The notes under the pieces are model-generated. The model saw nothing but the letters and a program-made list of their open reading frames with translations. It ran no database searches and had not been told where the DNA came from. Source: Agromyces sp. Leaf222 (GTDB taxonomy: Bacteria > Actinomycetota > Actinomycetes > Actinomycetales > Microbacteriaceae). From it: DNA of 64,000 nt. A program made the position numbers and the translations under genes. The stretch spans positions 2,758,323-2,822,322 of the forward strand of contig NZ_LMKQ01000001.1 in assembly GCF_001421565.1 (NCBI RefSeq), written 5' to 3'. This document shows positions 8,601 to 18,498 of the stretch, piece after piece. Every line of letters begins with the position of its first letter. The stretch's first letter is position 1.

Positions 8601-10712
8601 TCACCCGTGAACAGCGGATGTCGCGTGGGCGGCCTCGAGCACGGGCCGCAGTTCGGGGCGCTTCGCGTCGCGTCCGTCGCCGGCCGTGCGTCCGCGCAGG
8701 CGCCGTGCGACCCATGGCGCCGCGTGCCGTACGAGCCATGCGGCGTCGCCGACGTGGCGGTCGCCGGCGAACGGGTCGGCATCGACGCCTCGGCCGTGCG
8801 CGGCCTGCTCGAGGGCACCGAGCGCCGCGGCATCCGGAACCCCGAGGCGCCTGGCGGCCTCGTAGGCGAGCGCGCGATGCCCCGCGGAGTTCAGGTGCAC
8901 GCGGTCCTCGGCCCACATGCCCCTGACGGTGAGCGTCGGCAGCGCGGCGACGTCGAGCACGATCGCACCGGTGTCGTGGCCGATGCCGACGACGCGGTCG
9001 GCGAAGGCCGCGAAGCGCGCCTCGTAGAGCCGCGAGGCAGGGCGTTGCGGCATGAACGGCGTCACGAGCAGCACGTCGACGCCGGTGCCGCGCACGGCCG
9101 CGACCGAGGCCGCGAGACGATCGGCGAGCGCGTGCACGGCGGGCCGGGCGCCGACGAGGTCGTTGGCGCCGATGAGCACGCTCACGAGGTCGGCTCCGAG
9201 GGCGGTCGCCTGCGGCAGCTGCGACTCGACGACGTCGTCGACCTTGCGGCTGCGCACGGCGAGGTTCGCGTACGAGACGCGGTCGCCGGCGGGGCTCGCG
9301 AGGGCGAGCAGCATCGCGAGCCGGTCGGCCCAGCCGCGGAACTCCCCCGCGGCCATGCGCGAGGTGTCGCAGAGGCCCTCGCTCAGCGAGTCGCCGACGG
9401 CGACGTAGCGCAGCCAGCGCGGCGGCACGGGCGGGGCGGATGCCGCGGGCCCGCGTTCGCGCGTCGAGACGGGCGCCGGATCCCTGGTCGCGGCGGGCGC
9501 CCGGTGCCGGATCGCGGCCCCCGCCGCCGGCGCGGGCGTCCGCCCGGCCCCGGCCGCGACCCGCTCGTAGTGGCCGAGGAGCTCGTCGCCGAGCACGTCC
9601 CATCCGCGACCGTGCACGGCTTCGCGGGCGCGCACGGCGAATGCGCGCCGCTTGGCGTCGTCGCCGACGAGGTCGCGCACCCGGTCGCGGAACCCCGCCA
9701 GGTCGCCTGGGCGGTAGAGCCATCCGTCGACGCTGTTCTCGACGAGGTCGAGCGGGCCGCCCCGACCCGTCGCGACGACGGGAACCCCGCTCGCGAGCGC
9801 CTCCTGGATCGTCTGGCAGAACGTCTCGCTCTCGCCGGGATGCACGAACACGTCGAAGCACGCCATGGCCTCGGCGAGCGCGTCGCCGCCGAGGAAGCCG
9901 GTGAACACGGCCGTCGGCAGCATCCGTTCGAGCATGGCCCTCGACGGCCCGTCGCCGACGATGACGAGCCTGGTGCGGGGCAGGTCGGCGATGGCCCGCA
10001 GGTCCTCGACCTGCTTCTCGGGGGCGAGCCGGCCGACGTAGCCGACGACGACCTCGTCGCCGGTGACGCCCGCGACGTCTCGCCGCCACGCCTGGGTGCG
10101 CCGTGACGGCGAGAACCGATCGGTGTCGACGCCGCGCCGCCAGAGCGCGATGCGGTGGGGGTCGACGTCGAGGCTCGTGAGCCGGTCGACGGCCGAGCCC
10201 GAGGGCGCGAGCGTGATCGTGGCCCGTTGGTGCAGCTTCGCCATGTGCCGTGCGAGGGCGGGCGCCGCGCCGGGCACGCCGTAGCGCTCGGCGTACGACG
10301 GGATGTCGGTCTGGTAGACGGCGACGGTCGGCATGCCGAGCGCCTCGGCCGCGAGGATGCCGCGCCAGCCGAGCACGAAGGGCGACGCGAGGTGCACGAC
10401 GTCGGCGTCGTGCTCGCGCAGGAGCGTCGCGAGCCGGTGCGCTCCCGCGAGGGTCACGCGCACATCGGGATAGGTGGGCAGCGGCATCGAGGGCAGCAGC
10501 ACGGTGCGGGCGCCGTGCAGCCGGGCGCCCGGCGCGTCGTCGCGCGAGCCGTCGGGCGAGGCGAGTGGCGAGCCCTCGACGGGTCCGGACCGCGGGGCGA
10601 TCACGAGGGCGTCGTGTCCGCGCCGCTCGAGGTGGCGGAGCACCTGGAGCAGGGAATGCGTCACGCCGTTCATGTGCGGGAGGAACGATTCTGCGAGGAG
10701 TGCGACCTTCAC
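8601..10712 (-). CDS. GT4 glycosyltransferase fused to an SGNH hydrolase
   Basis: A 703-residue two-domain protein. Residues 1 to about 375 form a GT-B GT4 glycosyltransferase (AESFLPHMNGVTHS at the N-terminus; YVGRLAPEKQVEDL; donor-site HPGESETFCQTIQEAL with the EX7E pattern), like the PimB/MgtA mannosyltransferases of actinobacteria. An Ala/Pro/Arg-rich linker follows. Residues from about 432 are an SGNH hydrolase (VAVGDSLSEG, Ser 442; IGANDL; DRVHLNSAGH). GTG at 10712 gives the family-typical N-terminus, though GGAG lies only two bases upstream. There is no signal peptide, so both domains probably work in the cytoplasm, perhaps adding and deacylating a glycolipid. The fusion is unusual. 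Confidence 0.9.
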   Translation of the reverse strand: MKVALLAESFLPHMNGVTHSLLQVLRHLERRGHDALVIAPRSGPVEGSPLASPDGSRDDAPGARLHGARTVLLPSMPLPTYPDVRVTLAGAHRLATLLREHDADVVHLASPFVLGWRGILAAEALGMPTVAVYQTDIPSYAERYGVPGAAPALARHMAKLHQRATITLAPSGSAVDRLTSLDVDPHRIALWRRGVDTDRFSPSRRTQAWRRDVAGVTGDEVVVGYVGRLAPEKQVEDLRAIADLPRTRLVIVGDGPSRAMLERMLPTAVFTGFLGGDALAEAMACFDVFVHPGESETFCQTIQEALASGVPVVATGRGGPLDLVENSVDGWLYRPGDLAGFRDRVRDLVGDDAKRRAFAVRAREAVHGRGWDVLGDELLGHYERVAAGAGRTPAPAAGAAIRHRAPAATRDPAPVSTRERGPAASAPPVPPRWLRYVAVGDSLSEGLCDTSRMAAGEFRGWADRLAMLLALASPAGDRVSYANLAVRSRKVDDVVESQLPQATALGADLVSVLIGANDLVGARPAVHALADRLAASVAAVRGTGVDVLLVTPFMPQRPASRLYEARFAAFADRVVGIGHDTGAIVLDVAALPTLTVRGMWAEDRVHLNSAGHRALAYEAARRLGVPDAAALGALEQAAHGRGVDADPFAGDRHVGDAAWLVRHAAPWVARRLRGRTAGDGRDAKRPELRPVLEAAHATSAVHG

Positions 10713-10811
10713 GACTCCAGCGTGGGGCCTGATGAGGCGTGCTTTCAGCGTTCGGGGCGGTGATCGTCGAAGGTTCACCTGCTGGTCGCCGACGGTTGGG
10801 CCGCCGTCCCA

Positions 10812-10857
10812 CTGGACGATGGCTATACAGGCGTGTAGCATCCGATACATGCGTATC
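10812..10857 (+). promoter_or_regulatory. twin TetR-type operator over the regulator start
   Basis: Two direct copies of ATACANGCGTNT lie 20 bp apart: ATACAGGCGTGTA at 10825-10837 and ATACATGCGTATC at 10845-10857. The second is the core of a 14-bp palindrome (GATAC-ATGC-GTATC, 10844-10857) that includes the ATG at 10849. A possible -35 CTGGAC (10812-10817), 18-bp spacer and -10 TAGCAT (10836-10841) would give an almost leaderless transcript. Binding here would block both transcription and start-codon access. Confidence 0.65.
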
Positions 10858-11493
10858 ACCGAGGCTCCCGCGAGCGATCTCACGACCCGCGCGCGCCTTC
10901 GCGACGCCGCGATCGAGTGCTTCGCCGCCGAGGGGTTCGGCGCGTCGGTGCGCACGATCGCGACCAGGGCGGGCGTGAGCGCCGGACTCATCCGACACCA
11001 CTTCGGCTCCAAGGACGCGCTGCGCGCCGAATGCGACGAGGCCGTGCTCGCGATGCACCACGAGGCGAAGGTCGAGGGCCTGACCTCGCCCACGAGCGCG
11101 TTGGCGCAGTATGCCGAGGCCGACGAGTACGGCGCCATGCTCGTGTACATCCTCCGCAGCGTGCAGGACGGCAGTCCGGCGGGAGCCGCCTTCATCGAAC
11201 GCATGATCGCCGACGCGCTCGCCTACTCCGAGAACGCGGTCGAGGCCGGCATCCTGCGACCGAGTCGCGACCCCGAGGGCCGTGCGCGACTGCTCGTGAC
11301 GAACTCGATCGGCGGGCTCATCGTGCAACTGTCGCTGCATCCCGAGATCTCCCTCGCCGACTTCAAGAGCGTGCTGCACGAGACGTTCGAGGCGACCGCG
11401 CTGCCCTCGATCGAGCTCTACACCCACGGCGTCTTCGCCGACAGCACCTACCTCGACCAGTACCTGCGCTACATCGGCGACCCGCCCGGCTGA
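10849..11493 (+). CDS. TetR-family transcriptional regulator
   Basis: A 214-residue repressor with an N-terminal TetR helix-turn-helix at about 13-60 (RLRDAAIECFAAEGFGA ... IATRAGVSAGLIRHHFGSKDAL) and a divergent ligand domain. It precedes the ABC ATPase and permease genes in the same direction with a 51-bp gap. This arrangement is typical for regulators of polyketide-type ABC exporters. The start is fixed by the beginning of homology and by the palindrome covering it. The ligand is probably the exported compound. Confidence 0.93.
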   Translation: MRITEAPASDLTTRARLRDAAIECFAAEGFGASVRTIATRAGVSAGLIRHHFGSKDALRAECDEAVLAMHHEAKVEGLTSPTSALAQYAEADEYGAMLVYILRSVQDGSPAGAAFIERMIADALAYSENAVEAGILRPSRDPEGRARLLVTNSIGGLIVQLSLHPEISLADFKSVLHETFEATALPSIELYTHGVFADSTYLDQYLRYIGDPPG

Positions 11494-11544
11494 GCGCGCT
11501 CGCGCACGCCGACCCGTCACCGAATCACACGTCAAGGAGCAGTC

Positions 11545-12492
11545 ATGAACGCAGCATCAACCCCGGCGATCGAGGTCGCCGGACTCGTCAAGCGCTTCGG
11601 CACCGTCACCGCACTCGACGGGCTCGACCTGCGCGTCGAACGCGGCCAGGTCATGGGCTTCCTGGGGCCGAACGGCTCGGGCAAGTCGACCACGATCCGC
11701 ATCCTCCTCGGCATCGCCAGGGCGGATGCCGGGGCCGCGCGCCTCCTCGGCGGCGATCCGTGGCGCGAGGCGGTCGAGCTCCACCGCCGCATCGCGTACG
11801 TTCCCGGCGACGTGAACCTCTGGCCGAACCTCACGGGCGGTCAGGCCATCGACATCCTCTCGCGCCTGCGCGGGGGCATCGACCGAACCCGCCGCGACGA
11901 ACTGGTCGATCGCTTCGACCTCGACCCGACGAAGAAGGCCCGCACGTACTCGAAGGGCAACCGGCAGAAGGTCGCGCTCGTCGCGGCGCTCGCCTCCGAC
12001 GCCGAGCTGCTGATCCTCGACGAGCCCACGTCGGGCCTCGACCCGCTCATGGAGAGCGTGTTCACCGACACGGTGCGCGAGCTCACGCACCAGGGGCGCA
12101 GCGTGCTGCTCTCGAGCCACATCTTCGCCGAGGTCGAGAAGCTCTGCGACTCGGTCACGATCATCCGCGCGGGCCGCACGGTCGAGGCCGGCACCCTCGC
12201 CGACCTGCGCCACCTGCACCGCACCTCGGTCTCGGTCGTGCTGCCCGGCGGCGCGGGCACGCTCGCCGAACGCACCGACCTGCACGACCTCACGGCCGAC
12301 GGCGACCGGGTCACCTTCACGGTCGACGACGCCGAGCTGGGCGGCGTCCTCGCCGACCTGGCCTCGCGCTCGCCGCGATCGCTCGTCTCGACGCCGCCGT
12401 CGCTCGAGGAGCTCTTCCTGCGGCACTACGGCGTCGAGCTGCCGGCCGGCGCGACCTCCGACGCGACCGACGAGGCGGTGAACGCGTCATGA
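11545..12492 (+). CDS. ABC exporter ATP-binding protein (polyketide-exporter type)
   Basis: The 315-residue ATPase has Walker [10 protein letters not shown], a Q-loop region, Walker [14 protein letters not shown] and H-loop [10 protein letters not shown]. The ABC signature is YSKGNRQK rather than LSGGQ, which is characteristic of this exporter subfamily and not a defect. AAGGAG lies five bases before the ATG. The stop overlaps the permease start as ATGA. Its C-terminal part matches the usual regulatory extension. It probably energises efflux of a hydrophobic compound under control of the TetR regulator upstream. Confidence 0.95.
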   Translation: MNAASTPAIEVAGLVKRFGTVTALDGLDLRVERGQVMGFLGPNGSGKSTTIRILLGIARADAGAARLLGGDPWREAVELHRRIAYVPGDVNLWPNLTGGQAIDILSRLRGGIDRTRRDELVDRFDLDPTKKARTYSKGNRQKVALVAALASDAELLILDEPTSGLDPLMESVFTDTVRELTHQGRSVLLSSHIFAEVEKLCDSVTIIRAGRTVEAGTLADLRHLHRTSVSVVLPGGAGTLAERTDLHDLTADGDRVTFTVDDAELGGVLADLASRSPRSLVSTPPSLEELFLRHYGVELPAGATSDATDEAVNAS

Positions 12493-14147
12493 GCGTGCTC
12501 GCACCGGCCCGGCCGACCTCGGCGACCCCCGGGCATGCGGCGCCCGCCGCGGCATTCACCGCGTTCCCCGAGCTCAGCCGCTTCATCCTGCGTCGCAACT
12601 GGCTGCGCCTCGCCATCTGGACGATCGTGCTCGTCGGCATGGTCGCGATGGTCTTCGAGTCCCAGCGCGTCGCGTTCCCGACGCAGGAGTCGCGCGACGC
12701 GTACGCGGCCGTCGCCAACACCCCGGCAGTGGCCGCGCTCACCGGCCTGCCGTACGGAGCAGGCACGCTCGGCGGCATCCTGAACATCAAGATCTGGATG
12801 ACCCTCGCGGTGTCGATCGGGTTCGCGTCGATCTTCCTGCTGACCCGCAACGGCCGCGCCGAAGAGGAGAACGGGCGTACCGAGCTCATCCGCGCCGGCG
12901 CCGTCGGGCACCATGCCTACAGCCTCGCGAACCAGCTCGTCGTCGGCGGGCTGAGCGTCGCGATCGGCCTGCTCATCGGCGTCACCTGCATCGGACTCGG
13001 CCTGCCCGCAGAGGGCTCGCTCGCGATGGGCGCGTCGATCGCGGGCGTCGGCATCGCGTTCCTCGGCATCGCCGCGCTCGCCGGGCAGCTCACCTCGACC
13101 AGCAGGGCGGCCAACTCGCTCGCGTCGATCGTGCTCGGCGTCTCGTACCTCGTGCGGGCGATCGCCGACGTGCAGGCCGAGGGCGACACCCCGAGCCCGC
13201 TCAGCTGGGTCTCCCCCATCGGCTGGGCGCAGAACATGCGCTCCTTCGGCGAGAACACCTGGTGGCCGCTCCTGCTGCTCGTCGGCCTCGGCATCGGCGG
13301 ATGCCTCGTGGCCGGCGTCATCGAGTCCCGCCGCGACGTCGGCGCGGGCGTGCTGCCCGACCGCCCAGGGCCCGCGCGGGCCTCGCGCTCGCTGGCGACC
13401 ACGCTCGGCCTCGCCGTGCGCCTCGAGCGCGGACCCATGATCGGCTGGCTCATCGGCGGCATGGTGGGCGGCGCCTTCTACGGCGGCGTCGCCTCGGCGA
13501 TGTCCGACCTGCTCGACTCGAACAGCCCGTACGCGACGGCCTTCATGGGGCAGGCCGACAGCGTGCTCGACGGCATCGTCGGCCTCTTCGTCATGGCCAC
13601 GGCCATGGTCGCGGCCGCCTTCGCCGTGCAGAGCGCGACCTCCGTGCGCCTCGAGGAGGCCTCCGGCCGCCTCGAACCGCAACTGGCCGGCGCGGTCTCG
13701 CGCACGAGGTGGGCGCTCACCCACTACCTCCTGGCCGCCGTGTGGGGCACCGTGATCCTCGTCGCGTCGGGCCTCGTGTTCGGCCTCTCGTTCGCCGCAT
13801 CGCAGTCCGACCCCGACCAGGTGCTGCGCATCCTCGGTGCCTCGACCGCGTACGTGCCGAGCCTGCTCGTGCTCATGGGCGTCGCGGTACTCCTCACCGG
13901 CTGGCTGCCCCGCCAGGCGATCCTCATCACGTGGATCGTCTACGGCGCCAGCGTGATCATCGCGATGTTCGGGCCGCTCTTCTCCCTCTCCGACGAGGTC
14001 ATCGACGCCACCCCCCTCGCGGCGACGCCGCGGGTTCCGGGCGTGGAGTTCGACGCCCTGCCCCTCCTCGTGCTCTCGGTCGTGGCGCTCGCGCTCTGGA
14101 TCCTCGGGCTCGCGCGGTTCCGGGCGCGCGACCTCACGCAGGCGTGA
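12489..14147 (+). CDS. ABC exporter permease (polyketide antibiotic type)
   Basis: A 552-residue membrane protein with about twelve hydrophobic segments in two six-span halves. The halves split at the loop around 290-330 ([21 protein letters not shown]). It starts inside the ATPase stop (ATGA), so the pair is translationally coupled. The double-length ABC-2 architecture with motifs such as [16 protein letters not shown] in half one and [15 protein letters not shown] in half two is typical for this exporter family. No biosynthetic genes are nearby, so self-resistance is less likely than general efflux. Confidence 0.93.
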   Translation: MSVLAPARPTSATPGHAAPAAAFTAFPELSRFILRRNWLRLAIWTIVLVGMVAMVFESQRVAFPTQESRDAYAAVANTPAVAALTGLPYGAGTLGGILNIKIWMTLAVSIGFASIFLLTRNGRAEEENGRTELIRAGAVGHHAYSLANQLVVGGLSVAIGLLIGVTCIGLGLPAEGSLAMGASIAGVGIAFLGIAALAGQLTSTSRAANSLASIVLGVSYLVRAIADVQAEGDTPSPLSWVSPIGWAQNMRSFGENTWWPLLLLVGLGIGGCLVAGVIESRRDVGAGVLPDRPGPARASRSLATTLGLAVRLERGPMIGWLIGGMVGGAFYGGVASAMSDLLDSNSPYATAFMGQADSVLDGIVGLFVMATAMVAAAFAVQSATSVRLEEASGRLEPQLAGAVSRTRWALTHYLLAAVWGTVILVASGLVFGLSFAASQSDPDQVLRILGASTAYVPSLLVLMGVAVLLTGWLPRQAILITWIVYGASVIIAMFGPLFSLSDEVIDATPLAATPRVPGVEFDALPLLVLSVVALALWILGLARFRARDLTQA

Positions 14148-14178
14148 GCCGCGGCATCCGCAGGCCTAGACTCGAACC

Positions 14179-14370
14179 ATGAGTGCCGACGACGACAAGA
14201 CCACCACGGGCCCCTCCGACGACGTCAAGCGCAAGTTCCGCGAGGCCCTCGAGCGCAAGAACAAGCAGCAGCACCGCGGTGAGGCGCACCTCGACGGCCG
14301 TGGGGCCGTCGACCACGCGCAGGGCAACGCCGCGACGAAGCAGGAGTTCCGGCGCAAGAGCGGCGGCTGA
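14179..14370 (+). CDS. DUF5302 family small protein
   Basis: A 63-residue, very hydrophilic protein with the DUF5302 pattern: an acidic N-terminus, VKRKFREALERKN, then a Gly/His-rich stretch (HLDGRGAVDHAQGNA) and the basic end EFRRKSGG. The family is common and uncharacterised in actinobacteria. TAGACT about nine bases upstream could be a -10, giving a near-leaderless transcript. It is probably cytosolic and partly disordered. Confidence 0.85.
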   Translation: MSADDDKTTTGPSDDVKRKFREALERKNKQQHRGEAHLDGRGAVDHAQGNAATKQEFRRKSGG

Positions 14371-14468
14371 ATCCCGGCAGCTGACTCGGTGCGCGCCCTG
14401 ACGACGTCGGGGTCCGCCAGTCGCTAGCATGTGGCCGACCGATACGGGTCTTCCGCAGGGAGCGACCG

Positions 14469-17400
14469 ATGCCAGAGCCGGTACCGCACGACTACGTCAC
14501 GCTGCGATTGGATGCCGCCGCCACGGCGCAGCCGTTCGAGCGCACCTACGGCACGTTCCCCGTCGCCGCCGGCGTCGACTTGGCGCCGACCGAGGAGGTC
14601 GACCGGGAGGCCCGCACCTCGAAGGGTGCGGCAGCCGACCTCAATCCGCGGGTCTTCCTGCCCGACGGCGCGAGCCCGTTCCACGCGCGCGGCCTGCGCG
14701 TGGCGCTCGCGATGAAGGGCGGCGTGAGCCTCGCCGTCTGGATCGGCGGGGCGATCGCCGAGCTGGACATCCTTCGGCGCATCCGCATCTATCGCGTCAA
14801 GGGTGACGACGGGCCGCGCGCGCTGCTGATCCACCCCGTCACCATCGACGCGGACCGCCTCGCAAAGGCCGACGCGTCGACCCGGCGCATGCTGCTGGCG
14901 GCAGCCGTCCCCGACGAGAATCTGCTGGCGCGCGCCGAGCGGTACGCCCAACTGCTGTACGAACGCGGCTACGACCGCGTCGAGTTCGACGTGCTCGCCG
15001 GGGCGAGCGCCGGCGGACTGAACGCCGTCATGTACGCCGTCGCGCAACGCGCGGGCGTGGGCCTCGAGGGCATCCTCGGCACCTGGCTCGAGACGGGCGC
15101 CGCATGGGGGCTGCTGCAGACCGGCAAGCCGGCGAGGTTCGACTCCGTCCTCCGGGGCGACGAGTTCTTCTGGGTCGAGCTCGTGGCCGCACTGGGTCGC
15201 ATCGCCGAGGGCGACGTCGGCGGCACGGGCGACGACCCGAGCGGCGATGGCGTCGTCGGTCCGAATCGCGGGTCCGAAGCAGCATCCGCCGTGACCTCGC
15301 CGCCGCACGCAGCGCTCGAGGCGCCGCATGTGGTGGTCGACCTCTCGGCGACGCTCATCGACGCGAAGGACACCACGGAGCGCAGCGCCGCCGAAGGGCA
15401 CGCGCATTTCCGCTTCGTGGGCACCGAGACCGACGACGTGCCGCATCGCGACATTCCCGGAAAGGACGTCGACGTCGACGACCGGCGCCTCGCCTACGCA
15501 CGACTCGCGTATGCGGCGCGGTCCACCTCCTCGTTCCCCGGCGCGTTCGAGCCGGCCCTGATCTACTCGGGCGACCAGCCGTTCGACGCGGCACGCACCT
15601 CGAGTCCGCCCGACATGCGCACGGTGTTCAGCGCGCACCGCAAGGAGGGCCGATCCCATCCGTTCCGCGTCGTCGATGGCGGCGTGCTCGACAACATCCC
15701 CATCGATCGAGCGCTCCGCGCGGTGCGCAACATCCCTGCGAACGAGCACGTCAACCGCGCGCTCGTCTACCTCGACCCGTCGCCGAAGGAGAGCTCGCGC
15801 TGGCTGTTGCGGGCCACCGCATATACCGGTCCCGCGCCCGAGCTGCCGCCCGACCCGAGGACCGCCCGTGACGACCCGCTCTCGCGTTTCCTCTTCTCGG
15901 TGATGGCCGGTGTGCGCAAGCGCGCGGGCGGCGAATCCGGCGAGGACGAGATCGATGCCGTCTTCGACGAGCGCACCCAGGCGCTCGTGCGCAAGGGCCG
16001 CGACGAGATGCTCGCCGTCCGCATGAACGCGCGGACGACGGCCGGCGAGGATCCGGCCTCGGAGCGGAGTTCGGCTGCCGCGTTCGCGCGCCTGCGGTCG
16101 ACCACGGATGCCGAGTTCCTGCGCATGGTCTTCAGCCGGCCTGGCGAGTGGACCCTCGGCACCAACCTGAAGCGGCGCCCCGACCGTCGCGCCCTCGACC
16201 GCACGAGCATCGGTCGGTTCGAGAAGGCCCTCCGTGACGCCCTCGACCGGGTGAGCCGCAACGAGCCCGTCGAGGATGTGCCAGTGGATGCCATCTCGCG
16301 AGGCGCGCAGACCCTCGTCGATGCGGCGTTCTGCGCGCTCACGTGGGTGCGTGCGATCGAGGATCAGTGCTTCCGCTCGACGTCGCTGCACGCCCTGGAC
16401 GCGGCACTCGCCGAGATCCCCGAGACCACCGCCACGACACGGGCCGTGCTGCGCGAGCGCCTGTACGCGGTCATGTCCCAGGCGCGCGACCTGCGCGACC
16501 GAGCGGTCGGTCGCACGCTCGACGGCATCGACGACGTGCCGCCATCCGAATCGCCGTTGACCGAGTCGAGTGTCGCCGCGCTCGTCACGACCTGGCTCGA
16601 CGCGAACGCAGATCGTCCGCGTCTGCGGGCGGAACTCTGGGGCGAGCTCGACGCGCTCGTCGAGTGGCTGCAGCAGGCGAGCGTCATCGCTGCGGCCCAC
16701 GATCCGAAACTGCGCTGGCTCGAGACCCCGTGGCACCTGATGCCCGGCGTCGGAACTCGGCTGCCGGCGAGCGACCTGCCGCTGATCTTCGCGGGCAGCG
16801 GCATCCCGACGGCATCGTCGACCGTGCGGTTCCACCGGATCGGCTCCGACACGCAGCCCGCCGCGGTCGCCACGTACCGCACGCTCCTCGATGCCCAGAT
16901 CCTCGAGGGATACCGCGCCGCGCTCGCGAAGCCGGTCGGGGAACTCGACACCGAGACCGTCGGGCGCCTGCTCGACGACCGCGAGTTGCGATCGTCGTCG
17001 AAGCTCGCGGGCCTGCGCATCGCGAATTTCGCCGGATTCCTCAGCAAGGAGTGGCGCCGCAACGACTGGTGGTGGGGGCGCCTCGACGCGGCCGCCGGCG
17101 TCGTCGAACTCCTCGAGAGCATGGAGCCCGCGCCTCGCATCGAGCCCGTCGCGACGCCGAACCTCGACCTCGTGCACGCGGCACTGCTCCGCGAGATGGA
17201 CGAGAGCGACGATCGGCCGTACGGCACGCGCGTCGTCGACGAGGGCACCGATCCGGCTTCCGACCCGCATGCCCCCGACCGCATCCGGGCGCGCATGGTG
17301 CGCGGCTCGCAGGACCTCGAATCGCTGGGGTCCGGGTATCGGGTCGCGCTGGCCTCGCGCGTCGTGCGCGTCGCCTCCTCGGCGGTCGTTCGCGGGAGCG

Positions 17401-18416
17401 GACGGCTCTCGCCGGTGGGCGTCGTGCAATGGCTGCTGCGCCCGGTGCTGGCGCTCGCACCGGCGCTGCTCTCACCGCCTCGGCTCATGCTCGTGGCGAT
17501 CGTCCTCGCGTGCGGGCTCATGCTCGCGCTCCGGCAGATGACCGGCGACCTCAGCGCCGCCTCCTCGCCCGACCAGCGCCTGGTCGGGGCGATCATCGCG
17601 ACGGTCGTCGCGGCGGTCGTCGCCGGGATCCGCCTGCTCGGCGCGCGCTCCGCTCGACGCGGACGACGTGATGCCGTCAACAGTGCGACCGTCGAAGGTT
17701 CGCGGGCTCGCCAGGTCATCGCGGCCGCAGAACGGCGAGCACTGGTACCGCGGGCGATCCTCGTGACGCTGACGGTGCTGCTCGTGATCGCGTTCGGCGC
17801 GGTGGCTCTCACGTTCGGGCTCTGGACGCTGCCGTTCTGGGTCGCGCTCGCCGCCCTCGTCGTCGTCGCCGAGGTGACGCACAGCCGGCTGCAGACCGTG
17901 TCGTCGGCCCGTCGGCCCCGCCCTGGCCGGTGGATCCAGCTCGGCGCGCTCGCGGTCGTCGCCCTCGCGATCACCGCGATCCTGCCGATGACCCTGCTCG
18001 ACCCGCTCACCGAGCAGTTGGACGCACCATGGGGCCCGATCGCCTGGCGCGCGATCGCCTCGGCACTCGTCGTCGGTGCGCTCTCGATCACGCTGCTCTC
18101 GCAGGCGTTGAAGCCCTGGTACCGCCTCATCGGCGTGACCGTCGTGACGGTCGTCGCGGCCGTGGTCACCGTATCCCTCACGACCTGGCTCGCCTCGTTC
18201 GACGATGTGGTCGCGCCGAACGCCGATGCGACCACCGTCGCCATCGAGTCCGGATACGCCGCGATCCAGGCGTGGGCCGTGTTCGCCGTGACCGCGTGGG
18301 TCGCCGGCACGGTGCTCTGGTGGGCGCCGTGGTTCCGTGGGGCCTCGACCGGCAAGGTCGGCAAGCCGAAGGACTCCGTCTACGACCTCGAACCCGGCTC
18401 GCTCGTCGACGAGTAG
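14469..18416 (+). CDS. patatin-like phospholipase with multi-span C-terminus
   Basis: A 1315-residue protein. The N-terminal patatin domain has the oxyanion motif GGVSLAVWIGG (from residue 84), nucleophile elbow GASAGG with S180, and the catalytic dyad Asp in DGG (D403). A long helical middle region (about 480-970) resembles the patatin-related DUF3376 family. The C-terminus from about 1010 carries about seven hydrophobic segments ending near WAPWFRG. AGGGAG lies six bases before the ATG. It is predicted to be a membrane-bound acyl hydrolase acting on lipids at the cytoplasmic face. It stands alone with its own terminator. Its physiological role is unknown. Confidence 0.88.
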   Translation: MPEPVPHDYVTLRLDAAATAQPFERTYGTFPVAAGVDLAPTEEVDREARTSKGAAADLNPRVFLPDGASPFHARGLRVALAMKGGVSLAVWIGGAIAELDILRRIRIYRVKGDDGPRALLIHPVTIDADRLAKADASTRRMLLAAAVPDENLLARAERYAQLLYERGYDRVEFDVLAGASAGGLNAVMYAVAQRAGVGLEGILGTWLETGAAWGLLQTGKPARFDSVLRGDEFFWVELVAALGRIAEGDVGGTGDDPSGDGVVGPNRGSEAASAVTSPPHAALEAPHVVVDLSATLIDAKDTTERSAAEGHAHFRFVGTETDDVPHRDIPGKDVDVDDRRLAYARLAYAARSTSSFPGAFEPALIYSGDQPFDAARTSSPPDMRTVFSAHRKEGRSHPFRVVDGGVLDNIPIDRALRAVRNIPANEHVNRALVYLDPSPKESSRWLLRATAYTGPAPELPPDPRTARDDPLSRFLFSVMAGVRKRAGGESGEDEIDAVFDERTQALVRKGRDEMLAVRMNARTTAGEDPASERSSAAAFARLRSTTDAEFLRMVFSRPGEWTLGTNLKRRPDRRALDRTSIGRFEKALRDALDRVSRNEPVEDVPVDAISRGAQTLVDAAFCALTWVRAIEDQCFRSTSLHALDAALAEIPETTATTRAVLRERLYAVMSQARDLRDRAVGRTLDGIDDVPPSESPLTESSVAALVTTWLDANADRPRLRAELWGELDALVEWLQQASVIAAAHDPKLRWLETPWHLMPGVGTRLPASDLPLIFAGSGIPTASSTVRFHRIGSDTQPAAVATYRTLLDAQILEGYRAALAKPVGELDTETVGRLLDDRELRSSSKLAGLRIANFAGFLSKEWRRNDWWWGRLDAAAGVVELLESMEPAPRIEPVATPNLDLVHAALLREMDESDDRPYGTRVVDEGTDPASDPHAPDRIRARMVRGSQDLESLGSGYRVALASRVVRVASSAVVRGSGRLSPVGVVQWLLRPVLALAPALLSPPRLMLVAIVLACGLMLALRQMTGDLSAASSPDQRLVGAIIATVVAAVVAGIRLLGARSARRGRRDAVNSATVEGSRARQVIAAAERRALVPRAILVTLTVLLVIAFGAVALTFGLWTLPFWVALAALVVVAEVTHSRLQTVSSARRPRPGRWIQLGALAVVALAITAILPMTLLDPLTEQLDAPWGPIAWRAIASALVVGALSITLLSQALKPWYRLIGVTVVTVVAAVVTVSLTTWLASFDDVVAPNADATTVAIESGYAAIQAWAVFAVTAWVAGTVLWWAPWFRGASTGKVGKPKDSVYDLEPGSLVDE

Positions 18417-18431
18417 CCGGCACGACTGACG

Positions 18432-18459
18432 GATGCCGCGGGCGGCCGCCGGCGGCATC
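18432..18459 (+). terminator. hairpin after the patatin gene
   Basis: GATGCCGC at 18432-18439 pairs with GCGGCATC at 18452-18459, with further GC pairing inside, 15 bp after the patatin stop. Both arms are copies of the over-represented 10-mer described in the findings. Confidence 0.65.
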
Positions 18460-18498
18460 CGCCCCCTGCCGTTCACCTCGGCGCGGTAGAACCGGCGT

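Noticed and set aside
10917..12488. 5' extension of the ABC permease frame over the TetR and ATPase genes
   Set aside because: The translation is Arg/His-rich shadow sequence until MSVLAPARP at 12489, where the start overlaps the ATPase stop.
16364..18364. Minus-strand frame of about 660 codons
   Set aside because: Antisense shadow of the patatin gene, Ser/Thr/Arg-rich without domain signal.
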